From: Streptomyces sp. NRRL F-5122
Lineage (GTDB): Bacteria; Actinomycetota; Actinomycetes; Streptomycetales; Streptomycetaceae
Assembly: GCF_001507435.1 (NCBI RefSeq)
Contig: NZ_LMWH01000194.1
Coordinates: 1 to 64,000, forward strand
Direction of reading: 5' to 3'
DNA length: 64,000 nt
The notes under the pieces were generated by a model, which made no database searches, was not told the origin of the DNA, and saw nothing but the letters and a program-made list of their open reading frames with translations. Positions 16,927 to 26,304 of this stretch are shown piece by piece (the first letter of the stretch is position 1; each line of letters opens with the position of its first letter). The translations under genes were made by a program, and so were the position numbers.

Positions 16927-17685
16927 ATGTTGACGAGAGAACTCCGCTTCACCCTGCTGGGCCCCATGCAGGGTTGGCGAGGCGGAACAGAACTGGACCT
17001 GGGCTCCCCACAGCAGCAGGCCACCCTCGCAGTGCTCCTCCTCAAGGCGGGCGCACAGACGTCCAAGGCGCAACTCATCGACGCGATTTGGGGTTCCAGT
17101 CCGCCTCGCGCCGCCGACGGCACGATCCGTACATACCTGTTGAGACTGCGCCGGATTCTGCGCGGCGGTGAACCGGAAAGCCCGATCAGGACGGTGGCAG
17201 GGGGCTACATGATTCCCACGGGAGCCGTCGATCTCGACACCACCCACTTCGCCGATCTCGTCCACCGGGTCCACAGCCGGAGGCCGGAGGATCATGAGGA
17301 CAACGCCGTTCGCCTGAGAGACGCACTGGCCCTCTGGCGCGGCACCGCGCTTGCCGGTGTCCCGGGACCGTTCGCCGATGCGCAGCGCGATCGGTTGTCC
17401 CAACTGCACGCGGCGGCCGGTGAGGAGGTCGTCGCGGCCGATGTCCACATGGGGCGCTACGCCACGGCCCTGGCCGATCTGGCCTTGCTGATAGCGGCAA
17501 ACCCTTTGCGTGAACGCCTTCGTGAGCTGCAGATGCTCGCCCTCTACCGTTCCGGTCGGCAGGCGGATGCCCTCGAGGCCTACGACCGGATACGCAGGCA
17601 TCTCGCTCGGGAACTGGGTATCGATCCCGGCCGCGAGTTGCAGCAGCTTCACCGGCGCATCCTCACGCGCGTTCCAGGTCTGTAG
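16927..17685 (+). CDS. Small SARP-family pathway activator
   Basis: A 252-residue regulator with only the two core SARP domains. A winged helix-turn-helix (about residues 5-95, including LLLKAGAQTSKAQLIDAIWG and DGTIRTYLLRLRRIL) is followed by the BTAD domain ending RELGIDPGRELQQLHRRIL. This is the ActII-ORF4/DnrI size class, typical of cluster-situated activators of antibiotic synthesis. The ATG at 16927 is chosen because the winged-helix domain begins just after it; the frame is open far upstream but without similarity. The 11-bp direct repeats at its own promoter suggest autoactivation. What it activates now appears limited to the FAD monooxygenase and neighbours. Confidence 0.9.
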   Translation: MLTRELRFTLLGPMQGWRGGTELDLGSPQQQATLAVLLLKAGAQTSKAQLIDAIWGSSPPRAADGTIRTYLLRLRRILRGGEPESPIRTVAGGYMIPTGAVDLDTTHFADLVHRVHSRRPEDHEDNAVRLRDALALWRGTALAGVPGPFADAQRDRLSQLHAAAGEEVVAADVHMGRYATALADLALLIAANPLRERLRELQMLALYRSGRQADALEAYDRIRRHLARELGIDPGRELQQLHRRILTRVPGL

Positions 17686-17871
17686 CGTCGGTTGAAACGT
17701 CCTCCCGGACGGCGAACGCGCACTGGTGGCGTTGCTACTGCTGAACCGAGCGGCCGCGTTGGAAGATCGTCCCGGGCGTCCGGCACCCGAGGCAGCCCGA
17801 TCACAAGGCGCGCACGGGCTCGACGGCTCCGATCGACGGGTCCCCGACCACACCGCGTGGGAGACTCAAGC

Positions 17872-18579
17872 ATGATTATCGAACGCGCGTACGTTAGCGG
17901 CGTCTCGCCTGGCGAGGGGGAGTGGCCCTGGTTCCTGCCTTGCGTGCGCGGGCTCGTGGCGGACGGCCTGCGCTTCACCGCGCCCGTGACCTATCTGGTC
18001 GGCGAGAACGGGTCGGGCAAGTCGACGCTGGTCGAGGCTCTCGCCGAGGGCTTCGGCCTGGACTCCTGGGGCGGTTCGCACGACTGGCGCCATGCCAGTC
18101 ACCGCCCCAGGTCGGTGCTCGGTGAGCGGATCCGCTTCGACGCGGCACCGCGCGGACGGCGAATGCTGGGCAGTTGGTCCGCCCGCAAGGGCTTCTTCCT
18201 GCGCGCCGAGACGGCGTTGAACGCACTGGACCGCGAAGGGTTCGCACCGGAGTCGGTCAGCCATGGGGAGGGCTTCCTCGCGGCGTTCCGGGGGAAGTTC
18301 CTGCATCCCGGTCTGTATGTGATGGACGAGCCGGAGGCCGCGCTTTCGTTCTCCTCCTGCCTGGAACTGCTCGGCCATATCGACCAGTTGGTGAGAAGCG
18401 GCGGCCAGGTCGTCTGCGCCACGCACTCACCGCTGCTGACCGCGCTGCCGGGTGCGGACATCATCGAGGTCGGCGACCACGGCATGCGCCGGGTGGCCTG
18501 GGACGAGCTCGCCCTGGTCGACCACTGGCGTCGCTACCTCGCCGACCCCCGGTCCTACCTGCGGCACATCCTGGACTGA
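17872..18579 (+). CDS. Small AAA-family ATPase
   Basis: A 235-residue cytoplasmic ATPase of the SMC/RecF-like ABC-ATPase group. Walker A GENGSGKST is at residues 44-52, the signature-like region is near residue 127 (SHGEGFLAAFRGKF), and Walker B LYVMDEPEAALSF is at about 148. A switch histidine follows in VVCATHSPLLTAL. Such single-domain proteins are widespread in actinobacteria as AAA family ATPases of unknown role. ATG 17872 lies at the start of similarity. It sits between the small SARP and a convergent aldehyde dehydrogenase, without an obvious operon partner. Confidence 0.85.
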   Translation: MIIERAYVSGVSPGEGEWPWFLPCVRGLVADGLRFTAPVTYLVGENGSGKSTLVEALAEGFGLDSWGGSHDWRHASHRPRSVLGERIRFDAAPRGRRMLGSWSARKGFFLRAETALNALDREGFAPESVSHGEGFLAAFRGKFLHPGLYVMDEPEAALSFSSCLELLGHIDQLVRSGGQVVCATHSPLLTALPGADIIEVGDHGMRRVAWDELALVDHWRRYLADPRSYLRHILD

Positions 18580-18656
18580 CACAGCGGCCGTACTCGGCGG
18601 ACGGCCGAAGACGGGGCGGACCGTGGCGTCTCTTGCGTTCCCGGCCAGAGCACCGG

Positions 18657-18689
18657 CGGCCGAAGCCCCCGCACAGCGGGCTTCGGCCG
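18657..18689. terminator. Bidirectional terminator hairpin
   Basis: Arms CGGCCGAAGCCC (18657-18668) and GGGCTTCGGCCG (18678-18689) pair perfectly. It sits between the convergent ends of the AAA ATPase (18579) and the aldehyde dehydrogenase (18707). Confidence 0.8.
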
Positions 18690-18706
18690 TCGGTGGGACC
18701 TAGGTC

Positions 18707-20152
18707 TCAGAGGGCGAGGCCCGTGAGGACCAGGACGCGCTCGTAGGTGTAGTCGTCCATCGCGAACTTCACGCCCTCGCGTCCCACACCGGACTGCTTG
18801 ACGCCGCCGTACGGCATCTGGTCCGCACGGTAGGAAGGCACGTCGCCGATGACGACACCGCCCACCTCCAGTGCACGGTGCGCCCGGAAGGCGGTCTGGA
18901 GGTCATGGGTGAACACGCCCGCCTGGAGGCCGTACTTGGAGTCGTTGACCGCGGCGAAGGCCTCGGCCTCGCCGTCCACCTTCCGTACGGTGAGAACCGG
19001 CCCGAAGACCTCCTCGCAGGAGATGGTCACATCGGCCGGCACATCGGTCAGGACGGTCGGCGCGTAGGAGGCACCGTCACGCTTGCCGCCGGCCAGCAGC
19101 GTGGCGCCGGCGGCGACGGCCTCGTCGACCCAGGTCTCCACACGCTTCGCCGCGTCCTCGCTCACCAGCGGGCCGACGTCCGTCGCGTCGTCCGAGGGGT
19201 CGCCGGTGACCTGCGCCTCGACGGCGGCGACGATGCGCGGCAGCAGTCGCTCGTAGATCGCCGCGTCGGCGATCACACGCTGCACGGAGATGCAGGACTG
19301 GCCGCCCTGGTAGTTGGAGAAGGTGGCGATGCGACTCGCGGCCCAGTCCAGGTCCGCGTCGCCGGCGTAGTCACCGAGGACGACGGCCGCGCCGTTGCCG
19401 CCGAGTTCCAGGGTGAGGTGCTTGCGCGGCACCGAGTCCATGATCGCGTAGCCGACCCGGTCGGAGCCCGTGAAGGAGATGACGGGCAGTCGCTCGTCCC
19501 GGACCAGGGCGGGCATGCGGTCGTTGCCGACCGGCAGGATCGACCAGGACCCGGCCGGCAGGTCGGTCTCGGCGAGCAGGTCACCGATGATCAGGCCGGA
19601 CAGTGGGGTGGCGGGCGCCGGCTTGAGGATGATCGGGGCGCCCGCGGCGATGGCGGGGGCGATCTTGTGGGCGCACAGGTTCAGCGGGAAGTTGAACGGT
19701 GCTATGCCGAGGACGACACCCTTCGGGAAGCGGCGGGTCAGCGCCAGCCGGCCCTGGCCGCCGGCATCGGTGTCCAGACGCTGGGCCTCCCCGCCGTTGA
19801 AGCGACGGGCCTCCTCAGCCGCGAACCGGAACACGGAGACGGCACGGCCTACCTCACCGCGGGCCCACTTGACGGGCTTGCCGTTCTCGGCGGAGATCAG
19901 CTGCGCGATCTCCTCGGTGCGCTCGGCGAGGCGCTTGGAGACATGGTCGAGGGCGGCGGCGCGGACGTGGGCCGGCGTGGCGGCGAACTCGTCCCGTACG
20001 GCGTACGCGGCGGCCACCGCCTCCTCTACCTGGGCCTCGGTCGGAACGCTGACCTTGCCGACGAGCCTGCCGTCCCACGGCGAGGTGACGTCGAAGGTGG
20101 TCTCACCGGTGGCCCGGCGGCCGGCGAGCCAGAAGGCGTGGGTGGAGGTCAT
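18707..20152 (-). CDS. NAD(P)-dependent aldehyde dehydrogenase linked to PucR regulator
   Basis: A 481-residue aldehyde dehydrogenase. The cofactor/catalytic motifs are APFNFPLNLCAHKIAPA, the glutamate motif LELGGN and the catalytic cysteine in YQGGQSCISVQR. It groups by motif with lactaldehyde/glyceraldehyde-type dehydrogenases, so the substrate is uncertain. Its place next to a PucR regulator and near gabT suggests succinate-semialdehyde oxidation, the step after GABA transamination. It follows the PucR gene on the same strand after a 141-base gap. Family certain, substrate inferred. Confidence 0.87.
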   Translation of the reverse strand: MTSTHAFWLAGRRATGETTFDVTSPWDGRLVGKVSVPTEAQVEEAVAAAYAVRDEFAATPAHVRAAALDHVSKRLAERTEEIAQLISAENGKPVKWARGEVGRAVSVFRFAAEEARRFNGGEAQRLDTDAGGQGRLALTRRFPKGVVLGIAPFNFPLNLCAHKIAPAIAAGAPIILKPAPATPLSGLIIGDLLAETDLPAGSWSILPVGNDRMPALVRDERLPVISFTGSDRVGYAIMDSVPRKHLTLELGGNGAAVVLGDYAGDADLDWAASRIATFSNYQGGQSCISVQRVIADAAIYERLLPRIVAAVEAQVTGDPSDDATDVGPLVSEDAAKRVETWVDEAVAAGATLLAGGKRDGASYAPTVLTDVPADVTISCEEVFGPVLTVRKVDGEAEAFAAVNDSKYGLQAGVFTHDLQTAFRAHRALEVGGVVIGDVPSYRADQMPYGGVKQSGVGREGVKFAMDDYTYERVLVLTGLAL

Positions 20153-20293
20153 GATCGGGTCCCGGCCCTTCCGAGGTTGGTGGTGCGTGGAGTTCGTGGT
20201 CCACGGTAGGCCCGGGGGGGCGCTGGGTCGTTTGTCCGGGGAGTAGCAGTACAGGGCGGGTCTTCTACGCCTTGTACAGGCGTGGAGGGGGGA

Positions 20294-21961
20294 TCACTCC
20301 CCCGCCGCGGCCGTCGCCTTCAGCGCCAGCCACAGCTCCATACGGACGTCCGGATCGTCGAGCGAACGCCCGAGGATCTCCTCGACCCGCCGCATCCGGT
20401 AGCGCAGCGTGTGGCGGTGGACGCCGAGGTCGGCCGCAGCCGCGTCCCACTGGCCGTGGCGGGAGAGCCAGGCCCGCAGTGAGGCGACCAGGTCACCCCG
20501 TCCCGTGGCGTCGTGCTCGCGCAGGGCGCGCAGCAGTCCGTCCGCGAAGGCGCGCACCGCGTCGTCCGCGAGCAGTGGCAGTACCGAGCCCGCCGCCAGC
20601 TCCTCGTGCTCGACCAGCGACCGGCCCCGGCGCCGGGCCACCGACAGCGCCTGTTCGGCCTGCTTGTACGCGGCGGCCGCGGCGATCGGTCCCGCCGGCG
20701 CGGACAGCCCCACCACCAGTTCGTCCTCGTCGGCGGCAGCCTGTTCCAGGGTCGCGGCGCGTGCGGCCTGCACCGCGAGCGCGTACTCCTGGCAGGCGGC
20801 GACGGCCGCGCCTCCGTCGGTGGCGAGCACCACCAGCCGCTCCCCTTCAGGAACGACGAGCACCGCCTCGCCGGAGCGCGCCGCGGCGGACTCGACGATC
20901 TCGGCAAGGCCGCTCAGCGGATCACCGTTCATGTCGGCGGCGGCGAGCACCGCGGCGGCCGGTGCCGTGGGCGCCGAGCGCGCGTGGCCGTCGGCGTGCG
21001 CGCGGGCCGCCGACGCGGACGCCGACTCGGCGAGGATCAGCCGGAAGGGCGCGTCGAGGAGATCGCCGTACAGGTCACCGGCCACCGCGCGTGCGTGGTC
21101 CGGCTCCCCGGCCAGCAGCATGCGCAGCACGGCGGCCCCGATCCGCTGCTCGGCGGCGTGCAGGGAGCGGGACCGCTCGGTGGTGAGGGTCAGCAGGGCG
21201 ATCGCGGAGTGGACGGCGTACCGCTCGGCGGTGCCCAGTGCGGCGGCCGTGCCCACGGCGAGCGCGGCGCGCGGGCGCCGCCCGGTGCCCAGGGAGTGCA
21301 GCTCGACCCGGTCCTCACCGCTCGGCCCTCCCACCACGGAACTGGCCGGCGCGGGCCGCTCCCGCAGCCGCTCCACGTCGGCGGTGAGCCGTGCGGCCCG
21401 CCGCCCCGCCCACTCAGGCGCGGCCGCGACGACGGCACCCGAGGCGTCGTAGAGCGCGGCCCAGCCGTCGACCTGCCCGGCGAGCGCTGCGAGCAGGCCC
21501 TCGGGACCGTCGGTCAGGGCCTGCTTGGTCAGCTCCCGCTGGGCGGCGAAGCCCGCGGTCACGGCCCGGTACTGGTCGGCCGCTATGGCGGCGGAGACGG
21601 CTTTGCTGATGGCGAGGAAGGGGGTGCGCCGCGGCACCTCCAGCAGCGGGAGCCCCTCCTCCCGCGCCGCGTCCACCAAAGCCTTCGGGATGTCGTCGTA
21701 GTTCACCCCGACGGCGAATCCGAGCCCGACCACTCCCGCGCCCACCAGCCGCTTCACATACCGGCTCATGGCCTCGGGATCGTCGGCGTCCAGTTTCAGC
21801 GCCGTGATCAGCAGCAGTTCGCCGCCCTCCATGTAGGGCACGGGGTCGGCGAGTTCGCTGACGTGCGCCCAGCGGACGGGGACGTCCAGATGGTCCTCGC
21901 CCGCGCGCACGGTCAGCTTCAGCGCGGAGTGGTGGACGAGCGAGGCGAGCGTCGGGGGCAT
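20294..21961 (-). CDS. PucR/CdaR-family transcriptional regulator
   Basis: A 555-residue regulator. The N-terminal PucR sensory domain (residues 1-130; RWAHVSELADPVPYMEGGEL is the signature) is followed by a central GGDEF-like CdaR region. The C-terminal HTH_30 reads DAAAADLGVHRHTLRYRMRR near residue 520. PucR-type GabR of Corynebacterium controls GABA genes, and the surrounding aldehyde dehydrogenase and gabT make a similar role likely here. ATG 21961 is chosen because the PucR domain starts right after it. Two palindromes 33-65 bases upstream are probable autoregulatory sites. Confidence 0.92.
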   Translation of the reverse strand: MPPTLASLVHHSALKLTVRAGEDHLDVPVRWAHVSELADPVPYMEGGELLLITALKLDADDPEAMSRYVKRLVGAGVVGLGFAVGVNYDDIPKALVDAAREEGLPLLEVPRRTPFLAISKAVSAAIAADQYRAVTAGFAAQRELTKQALTDGPEGLLAALAGQVDGWAALYDASGAVVAAAPEWAGRRAARLTADVERLRERPAPASSVVGGPSGEDRVELHSLGTGRRPRAALAVGTAAALGTAERYAVHSAIALLTLTTERSRSLHAAEQRIGAAVLRMLLAGEPDHARAVAGDLYGDLLDAPFRLILAESASASAARAHADGHARSAPTAPAAAVLAAADMNGDPLSGLAEIVESAAARSGEAVLVVPEGERLVVLATDGGAAVAACQEYALAVQAARAATLEQAAADEDELVVGLSAPAGPIAAAAAYKQAEQALSVARRRGRSLVEHEELAAGSVLPLLADDAVRAFADGLLRALREHDATGRGDLVASLRAWLSRHGQWDAAAADLGVHRHTLRYRMRRVEEILGRSLDDPDVRMELWLALKATAAAGE

Positions 21962-21993
21962 GAGGCCTTCAGGTCGGCACGGACGGGGTTTCT

Positions 21994-22026
21994 TCACGGA
22001 ATCCGTGATCCGCCACGGATTCCGTG
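21994..22026. promoter_or_regulatory. Tandem palindromes upstream of pucR
   Basis: TCACGGAATCCGTGA (21994-22008) and CACGGATTCCGTG (22014-22026) are two near-identical palindromes with centres about 19 bases (two helical turns) apart. This fits cooperative binding by a dimer or tetramer just ahead of the PucR start. The same half-site ACGGAATC/GATTCCGT recurs at 36874-36909 before a polyamine dehydrogenase. Confidence 0.75.
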
Positions 22027-22129
22027 ATCTTTGTGATCCTTTGGCCGCCACGTATGAACGGCCTATGCCGATTCTGCCTCACCGTACGGTCGCCATGTGC
22101 CCCGAAGCCCGGACATCCGACCGCCGCAC

Positions 22130-24250
22130 TCAGCCCCGCAGGTCCACCAGCAGCGGGGGCGCGTGCTCACCCTTCACATTCGTCAGCGAGAGCACGGCGT
22201 GCCCGGGTGGGACCGCATGCGCCAGTTCGGAGGCGGACCACCGTTCGCGTTCGACCTGGCGGACGGTCACCGCGCGGGCGGTCGGCGCACGTCCGGTGAT
22301 CACGCGGCGCAGCGCGTGCAGCGCCTTGCCCGCCGGGGTCTCGGCGATGATCTGCCGGTCGGTGACGTCCCGCGCCTCGATCCACTCCTTGCCCCACACC
22401 TCGGCGAAGTCCTGCCCGTCCCAGGGGGTGAGCCCGGACAGGGCCATCCGGCAGCCGGTCGCGCCGAGGAGCGGGCCGCGCAGGGGCCGGGGCACGTCGT
22501 CGAGGGTGCGCAGGGTGAGCACGGCTCCGGCGTTCGCGGAGCGCAGCCGCTGGATGCCCCGGACGGACTCGGGGGTCACCACGCCCGTCGCGTCGTCGAG
22601 CACCAGGCACGCGAAGAGGGACCGGTCCTCGCGCGTCGCGACACTGGCCGTGAACTGGGCGAGCACCAGTCGCGCGAGGATTCGGGAGGCATCCGCGTGG
22701 CCGCGCTCGGGAAGGTCGATCCGGACGCGCACCGGGTGGTCCAGGGCCCGCAGCGAGAACGGCCGGGACTGCCCGGAGGTGTCGAAGAACGGGGCGAAGG
22801 CGGGCCGGTCGAGCAGTGCGACCCGGTCGGCGAGGACACTTCCCACATCGCCCGGGTGTGCCGCCTGCCGTTCGCGCGCGTCCAGTTCCCGCAGCAGCGA
22901 GTCCCGCCCGGTGTCCTGCAGGGCCTTGCGCAGCGCGGCGAGCGGATCGGACGCGCCGTCCAGGAGCTGCCTCAGTTCCGGCACGGACGGGAATCGGCCG
23001 TGCACGGCCCGGAACGGGCCGAGGAGCTGGGCCAGCACGGTCGTGGAGCGGCGGCTGTCCCCGCCGGGATGGGGGTCGGCGAGGTCGCCCACGAGCGCCT
23101 CGGCCAGAACCGCCGCCGCCTCGTCCGGGTCGGTGGTCCCGCCGTACAGATCGAGGTCGTAGACGGATTCGGGATGGCCGATGCGGACGACGACGTCATA
23201 GGCGTCCGCGGGTCCCAGACCCGCACCCGCCGCGCCGACGACGACCACGGCGGCCCGTCCGGCCAGCGCCTGCAGACACAGCGACTCCGCGAGGGGCCGG
23301 ACCACCGAGCCGGTCTTGCCGGAACCCGCGGGCCCCACCGCGACCAGGGAGGTGCCCAGCAGATCGGGGCCGAGGGCGAGCCCGGACCCGCGGTAGGCGT
23401 AGGGGTTGCGGGGATCGTCGACGGTGGACCCGAGCCGCACCTGTCCGGTGATCAGATCGTGCAGCGCGATCCGGGCCGGCAGGTCGCGCTCCCCGGAGGG
23501 GTGCAGACAGGCGGCCGCGCCGTCCTTGAGGACCGCGCCGGTGAAGGCGGCGAGACCGTGCCGGCCGCTGTGCACGCCCTGCCAGGCGCGCGCGATACGG
23601 GCGTGGTCGACATCGCGCATACGTCCCGCACGGGCGTCGGCGGCGAGCCGGTCGGCCGCGTCCTGCGCCCCCGCGGCGCGCAGCTGGTTCCACTGCGCGG
23701 GGTCCTCCTCGGGTGCCGGGGGCCGCTCGTGCACGGGCGGCGCGGCGGCGCGCCACGCGGGCGGCCCGAACCGCCGCCAGACCTCACCCCAGCGGCCCAG
23801 CTTGCCGACGGTGATCATGATCGCGAGGGCGATGAGCGTGTAGTAGCCGTACCAGAGGAAGGCGTTCCCGACGCGGTCGCCGCTGTGGCGCCAGGAGTCG
23901 GGGGTGAACAGCTCGAGGGGGACGACCCACCAGCCGCCGAGGTAGCCGTTCCACAGCAGCGACCAGATCAGCCAGCCCACCAGGAAGGCGATGAGCGCTC
24001 CGCTGAGCAGCTGCCGGGTCGGCGTCCGCTCGGGCTCCTGTTCGGGCCGCGGCCGGTGGCCGAAGCGCCACACGCCGGGCGCCGCCTGCGGCCGTGGCGT
24101 TCGCACCCAGGCCAGGAACGCGGGACCGTCCGGGGGCGGTGGCGTCCCGGGGGCGTGCGCCGGCCGGGGCGGCACCTGGGGCGGTCCCGCCGGACGCGGC
24201 ACGGAACCGGCCCGTGCGACCCGTGCGTCCTGCGTCCCGTCGCTGTCCAT
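22130..24250 (-). CDS. Orphan VirD4/TraG-like membrane ATPase
   Basis: A 706-residue protein. A proline-rich N-terminus is followed by two transmembrane segments (about 82-102 and 131-149) and a cytoplasmic P-loop ATPase with Walker A GPAGSGKT at 306-313. A Walker B-like SLFACLVLDDATGV lies further on, and ETPAGKALHALRRVITGRAP is near the C-terminus. The layout matches type IV coupling proteins and FtsK/TraG relatives that pump DNA or protein. No relaxase, Tra or T7SS genes are near, so its partner machinery and cargo are unknown. It is divergent from gabT. It may be a conserved Streptomyces chromosomal gene rather than a mobile-element relic. Confidence 0.75.
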   Translation of the reverse strand: MDSDGTQDARVARAGSVPRPAGPPQVPPRPAHAPGTPPPPDGPAFLAWVRTPRPQAAPGVWRFGHRPRPEQEPERTPTRQLLSGALIAFLVGWLIWSLLWNGYLGGWWVVPLELFTPDSWRHSGDRVGNAFLWYGYYTLIALAIMITVGKLGRWGEVWRRFGPPAWRAAAPPVHERPPAPEEDPAQWNQLRAAGAQDAADRLAADARAGRMRDVDHARIARAWQGVHSGRHGLAAFTGAVLKDGAAACLHPSGERDLPARIALHDLITGQVRLGSTVDDPRNPYAYRGSGLALGPDLLGTSLVAVGPAGSGKTGSVVRPLAESLCLQALAGRAAVVVVGAAGAGLGPADAYDVVVRIGHPESVYDLDLYGGTTDPDEAAAVLAEALVGDLADPHPGGDSRRSTTVLAQLLGPFRAVHGRFPSVPELRQLLDGASDPLAALRKALQDTGRDSLLRELDARERQAAHPGDVGSVLADRVALLDRPAFAPFFDTSGQSRPFSLRALDHPVRVRIDLPERGHADASRILARLVLAQFTASVATREDRSLFACLVLDDATGVVTPESVRGIQRLRSANAGAVLTLRTLDDVPRPLRGPLLGATGCRMALSGLTPWDGQDFAEVWGKEWIEARDVTDRQIIAETPAGKALHALRRVITGRAPTARAVTVRQVERERWSASELAHAVPPGHAVLSLTNVKGEHAPPLLVDLRG

Positions 24251-24555
24251 CGCCTTGCCCCCTGACCAGCCGCTCCGTGCACCGTCCGCGAGTCAATCTA
24301 GCGCCCCCGCCAAGGGAGTTCGCCGCATATGCGGCCGGGACCGCGAGGGCGCGCCCCCGCACGCTATGTCCACCACGGACAAGCGGAGGCGGCCAAGGCG
24401 CCCACATGGAGCATGCCCACCTTCCATTGCCCGCCTTAGCCTGCGAGAAAAGAAGGTAAGCGTCCGAAAAGCACCCCCGCCCGGAGCACCCGGCCCGCCG
24501 CAGCGCGGGTGCGCCGAGTCCCCGGGCCGGTTCGCACGATCATCAGGGAGCCCCC
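24251..24555. other. Divergent intergenic region, VirD4-like ATPase / gabT
   Basis: These 305 bases carry the promoters of two divergent genes and no coding sequence that I can support. An AGGGAG ribosome site lies at the gabT end. I see no clear palindromic operator like those before pucR. Confidence 0.5.
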
Positions 24556-25890
24556 ATGACCGCACTTCCGCAGGAGCGTCGCGTCGTCACCGCCATCCCC
24601 GGCCCGAAGTCGCAGGAGCTGCAGGCCCGCCGTACCGCCGCGGTCGCGCAGGGCGTGGGCTCCGTGCTGCCGGTCTTCACCACGCGCGCGGGCGGCGGGA
24701 TCATCGAGGACGTCGACGGCAACCGTCTGATCGACTTCGGCTCCGGCATCGCGGTGACGTCCGTGGGCGCCTCCGCCGAGGCCGTGGTACGCCGCGCCTC
24801 CGCGCAGCTCCAGGACTTCACCCACACCTGTTTCATGGTCACGCCGTACGAGGGCTACGTCGCCGTCGCCGAGGCGCTGGCCGAGCTCACGCCGGGTGAC
24901 CACGCCAAGAAGTCCGCGCTGTTCAACTCGGGCGCCGAGGCCGTCGAGAACGCGGTCAAGATCGCCCGCGCCTACACCAAGCGCCAGGCGGTCGTCGTCT
25001 TCGACCACGGCTACCACGGCCGGACCAACCTGACGATGGCGCTGACGTCCAAGAACATGCCGTACAAGCACGGCTTCGGCCCATTCGCGCCCGAGGTCTA
25101 CCGCATGCCGTTGGCGTACGCGTACCGCTGGCCCACCGGTCCGGACAACTGCGGCCCCGAGGCCGCCGCACAGGCCATCGACCAGATCACCAAGCAGGTC
25201 GGCGCGGACAACGTGGCCGCGATCATCATCGAGCCGGTGCTCGGTGAGGGCGGCTTCATCGAGCCCGCGAAGGGTTTCCTGCCCGCTCTGCGCAAGTTCG
25301 CCACGGACAACGGCATCGTCTTCGTCGCCGACGAGATCCAGTCCGGCTTCTGCCGCACCGGCCAATGGTTCGCGTGCGAGGACGAGGGAATCGTCCCGGA
25401 CCTGATCACCACCGCCAAGGGCATCGCGGGCGGTCTGCCGCTCGCCGCCGTGACCGGTCGCGCCGAGATCATGGACGCCGCGCACTCGGGCGGCCTCGGC
25501 GGCACCTACGGCGGCAACCCGGTCGCCTGCGCAGGTGCGCTCGGCGCGATCGAGACCATGAAGGAGTTCGACCTCAACGCCCGGGCGAAGGACATCGAGG
25601 AGACCATGAAGGCCCGCCTCACGGCGATGGCCGAGAAGTTCGACATCATCGGCGACGTCCGCGGCCGCGGCGCGATGATCGCGATCGAGCTGGTCAAGGA
25701 TCGCGCCACCAAGGAACCGAACCCGGAGGCCACCGGTGCGCTGGCCAAGGCCTGCCACCAGGAGGGCCTACTCGTCCTGACCTGCGGCACCTACGGCAAC
25801 GTGCTGCGCTTCCTGCCGCCGCTCGTCATCGGCCAGGACCTGCTCAACGAGGGTCTCGACATCATCGAGCAGGCCTTCGCGCGCATCTGA
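24556..25890 (+). CDS. gabT: 4-aminobutyrate aminotransferase
   Basis: A 444-residue class III PLP aminotransferase that moves the amino group of GABA to 2-oxoglutarate, giving succinate semialdehyde. Recognisable features are the substrate/PLP segments FNSGAEAVENAVKIARAYTK and FDHGYHGRTNLTMALTSKNM, the cofactor aspartate in VFVADEIQSGFCRTG, and the Schiff-base lysine in LITTAKGIAGGLPLAAVTG. Length and motif spacing match GabT closely. ATG 24556 follows AGGGAG. It probably works with the PucR-linked aldehyde dehydrogenase and with the polyamine clusters further right. Confidence 0.93.
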   Translation: MTALPQERRVVTAIPGPKSQELQARRTAAVAQGVGSVLPVFTTRAGGGIIEDVDGNRLIDFGSGIAVTSVGASAEAVVRRASAQLQDFTHTCFMVTPYEGYVAVAEALAELTPGDHAKKSALFNSGAEAVENAVKIARAYTKRQAVVVFDHGYHGRTNLTMALTSKNMPYKHGFGPFAPEVYRMPLAYAYRWPTGPDNCGPEAAAQAIDQITKQVGADNVAAIIIEPVLGEGGFIEPAKGFLPALRKFATDNGIVFVADEIQSGFCRTGQWFACEDEGIVPDLITTAKGIAGGLPLAAVTGRAEIMDAAHSGGLGGTYGGNPVACAGALGAIETMKEFDLNARAKDIEETMKARLTAMAEKFDIIGDVRGRGAMIAIELVKDRATKEPNPEATGALAKACHQEGLLVLTCGTYGNVLRFLPPLVIGQDLLNEGLDIIEQAFARI

Positions 25891-26029
25891 GCCCGCCCGC
25901 GTCGCCGCCGCTGGGGCCGCGGAGGTCAGAGGGTGTGAAGAACGTGTGCGAGGTGGATGGCAAGACGCCTTTCCGGCTGTCGGAGCCGTTTTCCCTGCCG
26001 TAGGTTCTACCCAGATGAGAGAAACACCC

Positions 26030-26051
26030 CACCCACAGGGGACTGTGGGTG
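26030..26051. other. Compact hairpin downstream of gabT
   Basis: CACCCACAG (26030-26038) pairs perfectly with CTGTGGGTG (26043-26051) around the loop GGGA. It could be a weak terminator for gabT or part of a small RNA. Confidence 0.45.
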
Positions 26052-26262
26052 ACATCGGGCCGAGGCCTCCCCAGCTTCGACCTGGTCGTGCCCTCGCGCA
26101 CAAACCCGGAGCTTTCGGCTCTGGATCTCCTCACCGATCGGACGGCCGCACGCCCCAAACCCCCCGGGGCGGGCGGCACCCCGATCCGGACGGCCGCCTC
26201 GGAACCACCCCCGTCGCACCCGCGCAAGCAGGTCAGGGGACGTGGACGGGAGAGCTGTCCAC

Positions 26263-26304
26263 CTGAAGGGCCGGCACACACCCCCCCTTGTGCCGGCCCT
26301 TCAG
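26263..26304. terminator. Strong 16-bp stem terminator
   Basis: CTGAAGGGCCGGCACA (26263-26278) pairs perfectly with TGTGCCGGCCCTTCAG (26289-26304). The 10-base loop is C-rich. It probably separates the gabT side from the zinc-ribbon/tRNA side. Confidence 0.8.

Noticed and set aside
15303..17685. Polyketide or non-ribosomal peptide synthase cluster
   Set aside because: No ketosynthase, acyl carrier, condensation or thiolation domain is present; only a ligase remnant and regulators.
20272..21186. Arg/Pro-rich plus-strand frame opposite pucR
   Set aside because: Composition is that of an antisense high-GC frame, and pucR on the other strand is intact.
22130..24250. Integrated conjugative element
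   Set aside because: No integrase, relaxase, replication gene or tRNA-flanking attachment repeats are visible near the coupling-type ATPase.
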